From: Comamonadaceae bacterium
GTDB taxonomy: Bacteria > Pseudomonadota > Gammaproteobacteria > Burkholderiales > Burkholderiaceae_C
Direction: 5' to 3'
Assembly: GCA_027490555.1 (NCBI GenBank)
Contig: JAIXXW010000117.1
Coordinates: 1-23,518, forward strand
DNA length: 23,518 nucleotides
Shown here piece by piece: positions 15,451 through 22,438 of the stretch. The stretch's first letter is position 1; each line of letters opens with the position of its first letter. The position numbers and the translations under genes were made by a program. A model generated the notes under the pieces. The model was not told where the DNA came from and ran no database searches. It saw nothing but the letters and a program-made list of their open reading frames with translations.

Positions 15451-16679
15451 GCGGGTGCCCCCACAATGCCGCGCGCTTTCAAGGTCTGGATTTGCTCGGC
15501 GCTCAAACCCATCTCGGTCAACACCTGGTCGGTGTCCTGGCCCAGCTGTGGGGCCAGGCGGCGGTGTTGGCCCGGGGTGAGCGACAACTTTGGCACGATG
15601 CCGGGCACGGTCATGGCACTGCCGTCATCCAGGGTGATGCTTTGCAACATGCCGCGCGCCTGGTAATGCGGGTCGGCGGCGATGTCGGCCACGGTGTAGA
15701 TGCGCCCCGCGGGCACGGCAGCCCGGTCCAGTGCCTCCAGCACTTGGGCCACCGGGCGCTGGGCGGTCCAGGCGCTGATGGCGGCGTCGAGTTCCTCCAC
15801 ACGGGCGACCCGGCCGGTGTTGTCGGCCAGCGCCGGGTCGTTGGCCAGGTCCGGACGTTCGATCAAGGCCATCAGGCGTTTGAAAATGCTGTCGCCATTG
15901 CCCGCCACCAGGGCATAGGCACCGTCCTGGCACAGGTAGGCGTTGGTGGGCGCGATGCCTGGCAAGGCGCTGCCTGCGGGTTCACGCACGGCCCCGAAAG
16001 TGCTGTATTCGGGCAGCAGACTCTCCATGCAATTGAACACCGCCTCGTACAAAGCCACATCGATGACCTGCCCTTGGCCGGTGGCATGCCGGTGCTGCAA
16101 GGCCAGCAAAATGCCAATGACCCCATGCAAGGCCGACAAGGTGTCGCCGATGCTCACGCCCACACGCACGGGCACGCGGCCCGGCTCGGCGGTGAGGTGG
16201 CGCAAACCGCCCATGGCTTCGCCAATCACACCAAAGCCCGGGCGATTGCGGTAAGGCCCGGTCTGGCCATAACCGCTGATGCGCAGCACGATCAAGCGCG
16301 GGTTGCTGGCCATCAGCAACTCGGGCGACAGGCCCCAGCCTTCGAGCGCACCGGGTCGGAAGTTTTCAATCAGCACATCGGCCTCGCAGGCCAGTTGGCG
16401 CACCAGGTCCTGGCCCTCGGGTGTGCGCAGATCCAGCGCCAGCGAGCGCTTGTTGCGCGACTGCACCTGCCACCACACCGAGGTGCCGTCCTTGAGCATG
16501 CGCCATTTGCGCAGCGGGTCACCACTGTCGGGGGGCTCGATCTTGATGATGTCGGCGCCAAAGTCGGCCAGGGTTTTGGCGGCAAATGGCCCAGCGATCA
16601 GCTGGCCCAGCTCCAGCACCTTCAAACCCGCGAGGGCATGGCGGGTGGGGGTCTTGGATTCGTCAGGGGGGGTGTTCAT
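15447..16679 (-). CDS. CaiB/BaiF-type (class III) CoA-transferase
   Basis: A 410-residue class III CoA-transferase that moves CoA between carboxylic acids. N-terminal LKVLELGQLIAGPFAAKTLADFGA-type sequence (from about residue 19, quoted in part: VLELGQLIAGPFAA), IENFRPGALEGWGL near 104, and SGYGQTGPYRNRPGFG at 135-150 are family marks. Asp179 in VGVSIGDT is the expected catalytic carboxylate. Members include formyl-CoA, succinyl-CoA:glutarate/HMG and citramalate/itaconate CoA-transferases. Followed by an HMG-CoA-lyase-type enzyme with a 4-nt overlap, it most likely activates the acid that the lyase then cleaves, with succinyl-CoA as probable donor (inference). The gene starts 48 nt after the LysR gene. 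Confidence 0.92.
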   Translation of the reverse strand: MNTPPDESKTPTRHALAGLKVLELGQLIAGPFAAKTLADFGADIIKIEPPDSGDPLRKWRMLKDGTSVWWQVQSRNKRSLALDLRTPEGQDLVRQLACEADVLIENFRPGALEGWGLSPELLMASNPRLIVLRISGYGQTGPYRNRPGFGVIGEAMGGLRHLTAEPGRVPVRVGVSIGDTLSALHGVIGILLALQHRHATGQGQVIDVALYEAVFNCMESLLPEYSTFGAVREPAGSALPGIAPTNAYLCQDGAYALVAGNGDSIFKRLMALIERPDLANDPALADNTGRVARVEELDAAISAWTAQRPVAQVLEALDRAAVPAGRIYTVADIAADPHYQARGMLQSITLDDGSAMTVPGIVPKLSLTPGQHRRLAPQLGQDTDQVLTEMGLSAEQIQTLKARGIVGAPA

Positions 16680-16727
16680 GCGCCACAGTGTCGGATGGAT
16701 GCCCTGTGACGTCTATTGGTGATTGGG

Positions 16728-17651
16728 TCAGGCAGCCTTCGCATTTTGTGAAGGCGCATGCAGGAAATCCCTGAAGTCCGCCACCCAGGCATCGGCCTCC
16801 TTGCGGATGGCCACTTTCAACTGGCGTTGGGCCCAGTCGTCCTTCAGAGGACGCCAGCTCAGGGGCATGGCCTGCACGATGGGCAAAGCCGCCAGCTTGG
16901 GCAAGAGCGCGATGCCCAGACCCGAGGCCACCATATGGCCCACCGCATCAAAGCTGCGCACCTGCATGCGCAGCTTGAGTGGCCGGCCGGCCGCCATGGC
17001 CGCGCTTTGCTGTTGCTGCAGCAGGGCTGCGCCGGGGTTCAGGCTGATCCAGGACTCGTCCAGGGCATCGGCAAAAGCCAGGGGCGATTTGCCCACCAAG
17101 GCGTGGCGCTTGGGCAAGATGAGCACCAGTTCGTCCTGCCGGAAATCCTGCACGTCCAGGCCCTCGGTGTCGGGGCCTTGCACAAACACGCCCACATCGG
17201 CGCGGCCTTCGCGCAAGGCCTGCACCACCTGCTCGGACACCTGCTCTTCCAGATCGATCTGCACTTCGGGGTGCAGCTGGGTGTACTGGGCCATCAGCGG
17301 GGGCAGGAACTGGTTGATGGCGGCCGTGCCTGCAAAAAGCCGCAGATGGCGGGCGATACCTTGGCGCAAATCGCCCAGCTCACTGAGCAAGCCATCCATC
17401 TCTTGCAAAAGGGCCAAACCCCTGCGCATGAAAATCCGCCCAGCCGGGGTGATGCTCAGGCCGCGCGAGTGCCGCTCAAACAACTGGCTGCCCGTGGCCG
17501 ATTCCAGGTCCTTCAGTCGCCGGCTGGCGGCCGGCAGCACCAGATTGCAGCGCCGTGCCGCCGTGGTCAGGCTGCCGGTCTGGGCGCACAGCACCGCCAA
17601 TCGGATCGAGACGAAATCGAAACGCGCCAGGTTGTAGTCGGGCCAGGACAT
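16728..17651 (-). CDS. LysR-family transcriptional regulator inside the organic-acid block
   Basis: A 307-residue LysR regulator with its helix-turn-helix at about residues 18-60 (AVLCAQTGSLTTAARRCN, then LPAASRRLKDLE) and a standard effector domain. It is unusual in being co-directional, placed between a Bug receptor gene (70 nt upstream) and the CoA-transferase gene (48 nt downstream), instead of divergent. It probably controls the CoA-transferase operon, the Bug receptor, or both. A weak dyad CACAG-N15-CTGTG lies at 16684-16708 before the CoA-transferase start. The effector is unknown. Confidence 0.9.
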   Translation of the reverse strand: MSWPDYNLARFDFVSIRLAVLCAQTGSLTTAARRCNLVLPAASRRLKDLESATGSQLFERHSRGLSITPAGRIFMRRGLALLQEMDGLLSELGDLRQGIARHLRLFAGTAAINQFLPPLMAQYTQLHPEVQIDLEEQVSEQVVQALREGRADVGVFVQGPDTEGLDVQDFRQDELVLILPKRHALVGKSPLAFADALDESWISLNPGAALLQQQQSAAMAAGRPLKLRMQVRSFDAVGHMVASGLGIALLPKLAALPIVQAMPLSWRPLKDDWAQRQLKVAIRKEADAWVADFRDFLHAPSQNAKAA

Positions 17652-17721
17652 CGGCGCATCAACCCCAGGTCTTGTGCTGGTGCATGGTGCTGCAAGCGCT
17701 GCCGATGTCCTGCCTGGGGCA

Positions 17722-18711
17722 TCAATCCGCGTAAACGCCAGCGGCCTTGATGACCGGGGCCCACTTGGCCACCTCGGACATCACAAAGGCTTTGTGGCCT
17801 GCAGGATCGTTGCGGGCATCCGTGATGACGGTGGCCCCGCCCGCCTCTTGCTTGCGGATGAAGTCAGGGTCTTTGACAGCGGCCTTGAGCGCATCGTTGA
17901 GCTTTTTCAGCACGGGTGCGGGTGTGCCCCTGGGTGCATACAGCCCTTGCCAGATGGTGACCGAGAAGTCCTTGAGCCCGGCTTCCTGCATGGTGGGGTT
18001 GTCTTTGAGCACCGGTGCGGTCAGGCGCACGGGCGTGGTCACGGCATAGGACTTGACGCGCCTGCCTTCGATCTGGGGAATGGTGGTGGTGGTCTGGTCA
18101 CACATCAGGTCCACCTGGCCCCCAATCAAATCGGTCATGGCAGGGGCGGTGCCTTTGTAGGGCACCGAAGTCATGTCCACCTTGATGGTGGATTGAAACA
18201 ACATGCCGCACAGGTGCGAAGCCGAGCCAGGACCGGCATTGGCGATGTTGATCTTGCCCTTGTTGGCGTTGATCCAGGCCAACAATTCGGTCATGTTGTT
18301 GGCCGGCAAATTGGGGCGGCCAATCAGGTTCATCGGGTTTTCGCTGACCAGACCGATGTACTCAAAATCTCTTTCCACGTTGTAGGGCAAATTGCGAAAG
18401 AAAGTGGGCAAGGTCGCCTGGGCAATGTGGGTGAACAGCAGGGTGTAGCCGTCGGCCGGGGCTTTGGCGACCTTGTTGGCGCCGATCGAGCCCGATGCAC
18501 CGGCGGCATTGTCGACCACGATGCTGTGGCCGCCCAAGAACTTGCTCATGGACTGGGCCAGGTCGCGCGCCGCCTTGTCGGTCGGGCCGCCTGCCGCATA
18601 GGGCAGGACAAAGGTGATGGGCTTGCTGGCGACCGGGAAATCCTGCGCCACAGCGTTGAAAGACAGCATGGCCGCACAAGCCCACGCCAGAGGAAGAAAA
18701 CGAGATGTCAT
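17722..18711 (-). CDS. Bug-family tripartite tricarboxylate transporter receptor (second copy)
   Basis: A 329-residue periplasmic Bug/TctC receptor. The signal peptide spans about residues 1-22, with AVA before the cut. The mature chain opens with KPITFVLPYAAGGPTDKAAR and contains NAAGASGSIGANKVA and MTSVPYKGTAPAMTDLIGGQ. The ATG at 18711 is chosen, with AAGG about 9 nt upstream; a TTG two codons earlier is less likely. It is clearly divergent in sequence from the receptor at 12335-13315, so this is not a recent duplication. It follows the tartrate dehydrogenase gene by 73 nt on the same strand, which points to tartrate, malate or a similar hydroxy acid as ligand (inference). No TctA/TctB genes are present. 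Confidence 0.93.
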   Translation of the reverse strand: MTSRFLPLAWACAAMLSFNAVAQDFPVASKPITFVLPYAAGGPTDKAARDLAQSMSKFLGGHSIVVDNAAGASGSIGANKVAKAPADGYTLLFTHIAQATLPTFFRNLPYNVERDFEYIGLVSENPMNLIGRPNLPANNMTELLAWINANKGKINIANAGPGSASHLCGMLFQSTIKVDMTSVPYKGTAPAMTDLIGGQVDLMCDQTTTTIPQIEGRRVKSYAVTTPVRLTAPVLKDNPTMQEAGLKDFSVTIWQGLYAPRGTPAPVLKKLNDALKAAVKDPDFIRKQEAGGATVITDARNDPAGHKAFVMSEVAKWAPVIKAAGVYAD

Positions 18712-18768
18712 GGTCAAGCCTTTCGTAGGGGGAGGGACACAAAGAAAATATTCAAAACGCTGTGTGCA

Positions 18769-18787
18769 TGATGCCAGATCGGCATCA
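18769..18787. terminator. Hairpin overlapping the tartrate dehydrogenase stop
   Basis: TGATGCC and GGCATCA form a perfect 7-bp stem with a 5-nt loop. The stop codon of the dehydrogenase gene is part of the stem. A short TTTT follows on the minus strand only after about 12 nt, so this is a poor factor-independent terminator. It may stabilise the 3' end or lower read-through into the Bug receptor gene. Confidence 0.35.
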
Positions 18788-19849
18788 AGCCAAAGCCTTG
18801 CACACCGCAGCAGTCACATCTGCGGTACGGGCTTGGCCGCCCAGGTCGCCGGTGTGCAGCGCAGGGTTGGCGGTGACGGACTCCACCGCCTGCATCAGCC
18901 GCTGGGCAGCCGCTTGCTCGCCCAGGTGCTCCAGCAGCATCACCACCGACCAGAAGGTGCCCACCGGGTTGGCCAGGCCCTTGCCCATGATGTCGAAAGC
19001 CGAGCCATGGATGGGCTCGAACATGCTAGGGAAACGGCGCTCCGGATCGATGTTGCCCGTGGGCGCAATGCCCAGGCTGCCGGCCAGTGCGGCCGCCAGG
19101 TCGCTCAGGATGTCGGCATGCAAGTTGGTGGCGACGATGGTGTCGAGCGTGGCCGGGCGGTTGACCATGCGGGCCGTGGCGGCGTCGACCAGTTCCTTGT
19201 CCCACTTCACATCGGGAAACTCTTTGGACACCTGCACGGCAATCTCGTCCCACATCACCATGGCATGGCGCTGGGCATTGCTCTTGGTCACCACCGTCAG
19301 CAGTTTGCGCGGACGTGACTGCGCCAGGCGGAAGGCATAGCGCATGATGCGCTCCACCCCGGTGCGGGTCATGATGGACACATCGGTGGCCGCCTCGATC
19401 GGGTGACCTTGGTGCACGCGACCGCCAACGCCAGCGTACTCGCCCTCGGAGTTTTCACGCACGATGACCCAGTCCAGGTCTTGGGGTGTGCAGCGCTTGA
19501 GCGGCGCATCGATGCCCGGCAGGATGCGCGTGGGGCGCACGTTGGCGTACTGGTCAAAGCCCTGGCAGATCTTCAGGCGCAAACCCCACAGCGTGATGTG
19601 GTCGGGGATGTGCGGGTCACCGGCCGAACCGAACAAGATGGCGTCTTTGTGGCGCAGGGCATCCAGGCCATCGGCGGGCATCATCACCCCATGCTGGCGG
19701 TAGTAGTCACCCCCCCAGTCAAAATTTTCAAACTCGAAGCTGAATTGGCCACAGGCTTGGGCCAAGGCCTGCATGACTTCCTGCCCTGCGGGCACGACTT
19801 CTTTGCCAATGCCGTCTCCGGGGATGGTGGCGATGCGGTAGGTTTTCAT
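18785..19849 (-). CDS. ttuC: Tartrate dehydrogenase / D-malate dehydrogenase (decarboxylating)
   Basis: A 354-residue NAD-dependent beta-decarboxylating dehydrogenase of the isocitrate/isopropylmalate family, of the tartrate/D-malate subgroup. It opens with MKTYRIATIPGDGIGKEV and has RENSEGEYAGVGGRVHQG (Tyr138), TKSN (Lys189), metal-ligand Asp222, Asp246 and Asp250, and GSAFDIMGKGLANP. The GGRVHQG and RNS/E patterns favour tartrate/D-malate over isopropylmalate. It can yield oxaloglycolate or glycerate from tartrate and pyruvate from D-malate. The ATG at 19849 is chosen because the protein then begins at the family's first strand; a 25-codon longer frame lacks support. It faces a divergent LysR gene across 99 nt, its likely regulator, and precedes a Bug receptor. 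Confidence 0.92.
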   Translation of the reverse strand: MKTYRIATIPGDGIGKEVVPAGQEVMQALAQACGQFSFEFENFDWGGDYYRQHGVMMPADGLDALRHKDAILFGSAGDPHIPDHITLWGLRLKICQGFDQYANVRPTRILPGIDAPLKRCTPQDLDWVIVRENSEGEYAGVGGRVHQGHPIEAATDVSIMTRTGVERIMRYAFRLAQSRPRKLLTVVTKSNAQRHAMVMWDEIAVQVSKEFPDVKWDKELVDAATARMVNRPATLDTIVATNLHADILSDLAAALAGSLGIAPTGNIDPERRFPSMFEPIHGSAFDIMGKGLANPVGTFWSVVMLLEHLGEQAAAQRLMQAVESVTANPALHTGDLGGQARTADVTAAVCKALA

Positions 19850-19948
19850 GGGTGCTGCGAAAGTGAAGTGAAAGAACACCCGATTTTGTCCAGCCGCATG
19901 CGCCACAAAAACCCTAAAATTCAATCCACTGTTAACTTGCTTTCAACA
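19850..19948. promoter_or_regulatory. Divergent control region, ttuC / lysR
   Basis: A 99-nt space between divergent starts. The part beside the LysR gene is AT-richer and holds the palindrome GTTAAC (19931-19936), flanked almost symmetrically by two TTCAA direct repeats (19920-19924 and 19942-19946). This is a plausible regulator site, but it does not match a strict T-N11-A LysR box. No Shine-Dalgarno sequence is seen before the LysR ATG. Confidence 0.5.
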
Positions 19949-20860
19949 ATGAAATCCCGCCTTCAAGCCGCCGATCTGGGCTTTTTCTCCACCCTGGCCA
20001 TGTCGGGCAGCCTGAGCGCGGCTGCACGGGAGTTGAGGATCACCACCGCGGCGGTGAGCAAACATTTGTCACAAATGGAAGCCCGCTTGGGCCTGTCTCT
20101 GGTCAACCGGACCACCCGCCGCATGAGTTTGACCGTGGAGGGCGAAACCGTGCTGCGCCACGCCCGCCGCATCCAGGCCGAGATGGCCGAGCTGGAGCAA
20201 CACCTGGGCACCAGCCGGTCCACGCCCAGTGGCCTGTTGCGCATCAACGCCACGCTGGGCTTTGGACGAGGCCACATCGGGCCTTTGGTCAGCCGTTTCG
20301 TGCGGCAATACCCGCAAGTCGAAGCGCAGCTGCATTTGACGGCCGATCCCCCCGCGCTGACCGACGACGCCTTCGATGTGTGCATCCGCTTTGGACCCCC
20401 ACCGGACACCCGGGTGGTGGCCCGCAAGCTCGCCGACAACCAGCGCCTGCTGTGCGCCTCGCCGGCCTACATCGAGCGCCACGGCGAACCGAAGAACACC
20501 GCCGAGCTGGCCAGGCACAACTTCATCAGCATCCGCCAGGGCAATGAGGCCTACGGCGTGATCAAGCTCATGCGTGGCCGACAAGGCCAGGTGCAGACCC
20601 TCAAGACACGGGGCAACCTGACCACCAACGATGGCAGCATCGCCGTGCAGTGGGCGCTGGACGGCCAAGGCATCTTGCTGCGCGCCGAATGGGACATCCG
20701 CCACCACCTGGCTCAAGGCCAGCTGGTGCAGCTGCTGCCGAACCACCGCACCCCGGACGCGGACATTTACGCCATCTACCCGGCGCACCACAAATCGGCG
20801 GTCCGGGTGCGGGCCTTTGTCGATTTTCTGGCCGATGCTTTCAACCCGGCGCGCCCGTGA
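19949..20860 (+). CDS. LysR-family transcriptional regulator, divergent to ttuC
   Basis: A 303-residue LysR regulator. The helix-turn-helix is at about residues 17-60 (SGSLSAAARELRITTAAVSK, then HLSQMEARLGLSLVNRTTRR), the pattern of the large DsdC/TtuA-like group with NRTTRR. The effector domain follows to the end. The ATG at 19949 is the only start that gives a normal LysR N-terminus; the open frame continues upstream only antisense to the dehydrogenase gene. The divergent position suggests control of ttuC and the genes after it, with tartrate or D-malate as possible effector. The equivalent in Agrobacterium tartrate loci is TtuA, but I do not assign that name. Confidence 0.92.
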   Translation: MKSRLQAADLGFFSTLAMSGSLSAAARELRITTAAVSKHLSQMEARLGLSLVNRTTRRMSLTVEGETVLRHARRIQAEMAELEQHLGTSRSTPSGLLRINATLGFGRGHIGPLVSRFVRQYPQVEAQLHLTADPPALTDDAFDVCIRFGPPPDTRVVARKLADNQRLLCASPAYIERHGEPKNTAELARHNFISIRQGNEAYGVIKLMRGRQGQVQTLKTRGNLTTNDGSIAVQWALDGQGILLRAEWDIRHHLAQGQLVQLLPNHRTPDADIYAIYPAHHKSAVRVRAFVDFLADAFNPARP

Positions 20861-21007
20861 TCGGGGCGCTGGCCCTAAAATTTCTGCTTCTGCACAGCCC
20901 GGGATGCGCGGCAACGTGGTGCTCGCCCAAGTCTTGACGACCAAGACCCGGGGATTCGGCCATGACATGTTTCAACCCTTGGATCCATTGCCATCGAGGA
21001 CCTGTCC
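20861..21007 (+). promoter_or_regulatory. Leader/promoter region of the 8-oxoguanine deaminase gene
   Basis: A 147-nt non-coding space. It holds a hairpin GTCTTG-ACGAC-CAAGAC (20931-20947), two similar CCCGGGAT-like words about 55 nt apart, and GAGGA (20996-21000) 7 nt before the ATG at 21008. The hairpin could end the LysR transcript or belong to the promoter. No good -35/-10 pair is seen. Confidence 0.4.
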
Positions 21008-22411
21008 ATGACCCGCTTGCTCATCCACCGCGCCGCTTGCATCGCCACCATGGACGATGCCCACACCGAACTGCAGGGCGCCTCGCTCTTGATCCGCGAT
21101 GGCCGCATCGAGCGCATCCTCCCCGCCAGCGAAAGCACCGACGAACTGCAAGGGCAGGTGGACGAGGTGATCGATGCCCGCCGGCATGTGGTGGTGCCGG
21201 GCCTCATCAACACCCACCACCACATGTACCAATCGCTCACGCGGGCGATTCCGTCGGTTCAAAACGCCGAGCTGTTCTCGTGGCTCCAGGGCCTGTACCC
21301 GATCTGGGTGGGCCTGACCCCCGAGATGGTGCGGGTCTCGGGCCAGGTGGCCATGGCCGAGCTGCTGCTCAGCGGCTGCACCACCAGCTCGGACCACCTC
21401 TACATCTACCCCAACGGGGTTCGGCTGGACGACAGCATCGAAGCGGCGCACACCATCGGCATGCGCTTCACGGCCACGCGCGGCAGCATGAGCGTGGGCC
21501 AGTCACAAGGCGGTTTGCCGCCCGACCGCGTGGTCGAGCAAGAACCCGCGATCCTGAAAGAAACCCAGCGCCTGATCGAGACCTGGCACGATGCCAGCCT
21601 GGGGTCGATGACGCATGTGGCGGTGGCGCCCTGCTCGCCCTTCAGCGTGAGCCAGGACCTGATGCGCGAATCGGCCAAACTGGCGCGCGCCCACGGCGTG
21701 CGCCTGCACACCCACCTGGCCGAAAACGACCACGACATCGCCTACACCCGCGAGAAGTTCAACTGCACCCCCGCGCAATACGCCGAGGATCTGGGCTGGG
21801 TGGGCCACGACGTGTGGCACGCCCACGGTGTGAAACTCGACGAGGAAGGCACCTACCTGTTTGCCAAAACCCGCACCGGCATCGCCCATTGCCCCTGCAG
21901 CAACATGCGCCTGGCCAGCGGTATCCTGCCCCTGCGCCAGATGCTCAACGCGGGCGTGCCGATCGGACTGGGTGTGGATGGCAGCGCCAGCAACGATGCA
22001 GCCCACCTTCTGAATGAGGCCCGCCAGGCCATGCTGCTGGCGCGGGTGGGCAAGGCGCTCGAGCCCTTCGGTTGTGACCATGGCCCGAGCGACATGACGC
22101 CGCGCGACGCACTGCGCCTGGCCACCCGGGGCGGTGCGCAGGTGCTGGGCCGCGCCCATGAGCTGGGGCAGATCCAGCCGGGCTACTGCGCCGACATCGC
22201 GATGTTCCGCACCGACACCCTGGGCATGGCCGGCGGCGCGGTGCACGACCCGGTGGGGGCGCTGCTGCTGTGCGCCAGCGACAGCGCGGACTACACCATC
22301 GTGAATGGCCGCGTGGTGGTGCGCCAGGGCCAGATCACCACCGTGGACATGGGTCCACTGCTGGAGCGGCACAACCAGCTGGCCAGGCAACTGGCCTTGG
22401 CTGCGGCTTGA
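21008..22411 (+). CDS. 8-oxoguanine deaminase (amidohydrolase family)
   Basis: A 467-residue metal-dependent amidohydrolase resembling the Pseudomonas 8-oxoguanine deaminase, which converts 8-oxoguanine to urate. Metal and catalytic residues are visible: NTHHHMYQ (His70, His72), HTHLAEN (His234, His236 and Glu239), WHAHGV (His271, His273), CPCSNMRLASG and GLGVDGSASND (Asp324). The VDGSASND and CPCSNMRLASG words are those I associate with the 8-oxoguanine deaminase/hydroxyatrazine hydrolase branch, and differ from GuaD in this window. A triazine or other N-heterocycle hydrolase is the alternative. Convergent puuD encodes the enzyme for its product, urate, which supports the call. Confidence 0.85.
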   Translation: MTRLLIHRAACIATMDDAHTELQGASLLIRDGRIERILPASESTDELQGQVDEVIDARRHVVVPGLINTHHHMYQSLTRAIPSVQNAELFSWLQGLYPIWVGLTPEMVRVSGQVAMAELLLSGCTTSSDHLYIYPNGVRLDDSIEAAHTIGMRFTATRGSMSVGQSQGGLPPDRVVEQEPAILKETQRLIETWHDASLGSMTHVAVAPCSPFSVSQDLMRESAKLARAHGVRLHTHLAENDHDIAYTREKFNCTPAQYAEDLGWVGHDVWHAHGVKLDEEGTYLFAKTRTGIAHCPCSNMRLASGILPLRQMLNAGVPIGLGVDGSASNDAAHLLNEARQAMLLARVGKALEPFGCDHGPSDMTPRDALRLATRGGAQVLGRAHELGQIQPGYCADIAMFRTDTLGMAGGAVHDPVGALLLCASDSADYTIVNGRVVVRQGQITTVDMGPLLERHNQLARQLALAAA

Positions 22412-22424
22412 AGCCGCGGCCAGG
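22381..22424. terminator. Paired hairpins between convergent genes
   Basis: Two stem-loops lie next to each other: GGCCAG-GCAA-CTGGCC (22381-22396) and GCGGCT-TGA-AGCCGC (22403-22417), the second extended by GGC/GCC and CCT/AGG after single-base interruptions to 22395-22424. The loop of the second contains the deaminase stop codon. Position between two converging genes suits a two-way terminator, but neither side has a clear T-run. Confidence 0.45.
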
Positions 22425-22438
22425 CTGCAAGGTTTGGA

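Noticed and set aside
14554..15666. A 370-codon plus-strand open frame opposite the lyase and CoA-transferase genes.
   Set aside because: It runs antisense across two coupled genes with catalytic motifs and has a His/Gly-rich shadow composition.
17663..17719. CCCCAGG ... CCTGGGG inverted repeat between the Bug receptor and LysR genes.
   Set aside because: The arms are 7 bp and 43 nt apart, easily expected by chance in GC-rich DNA; kept only as a minor note.
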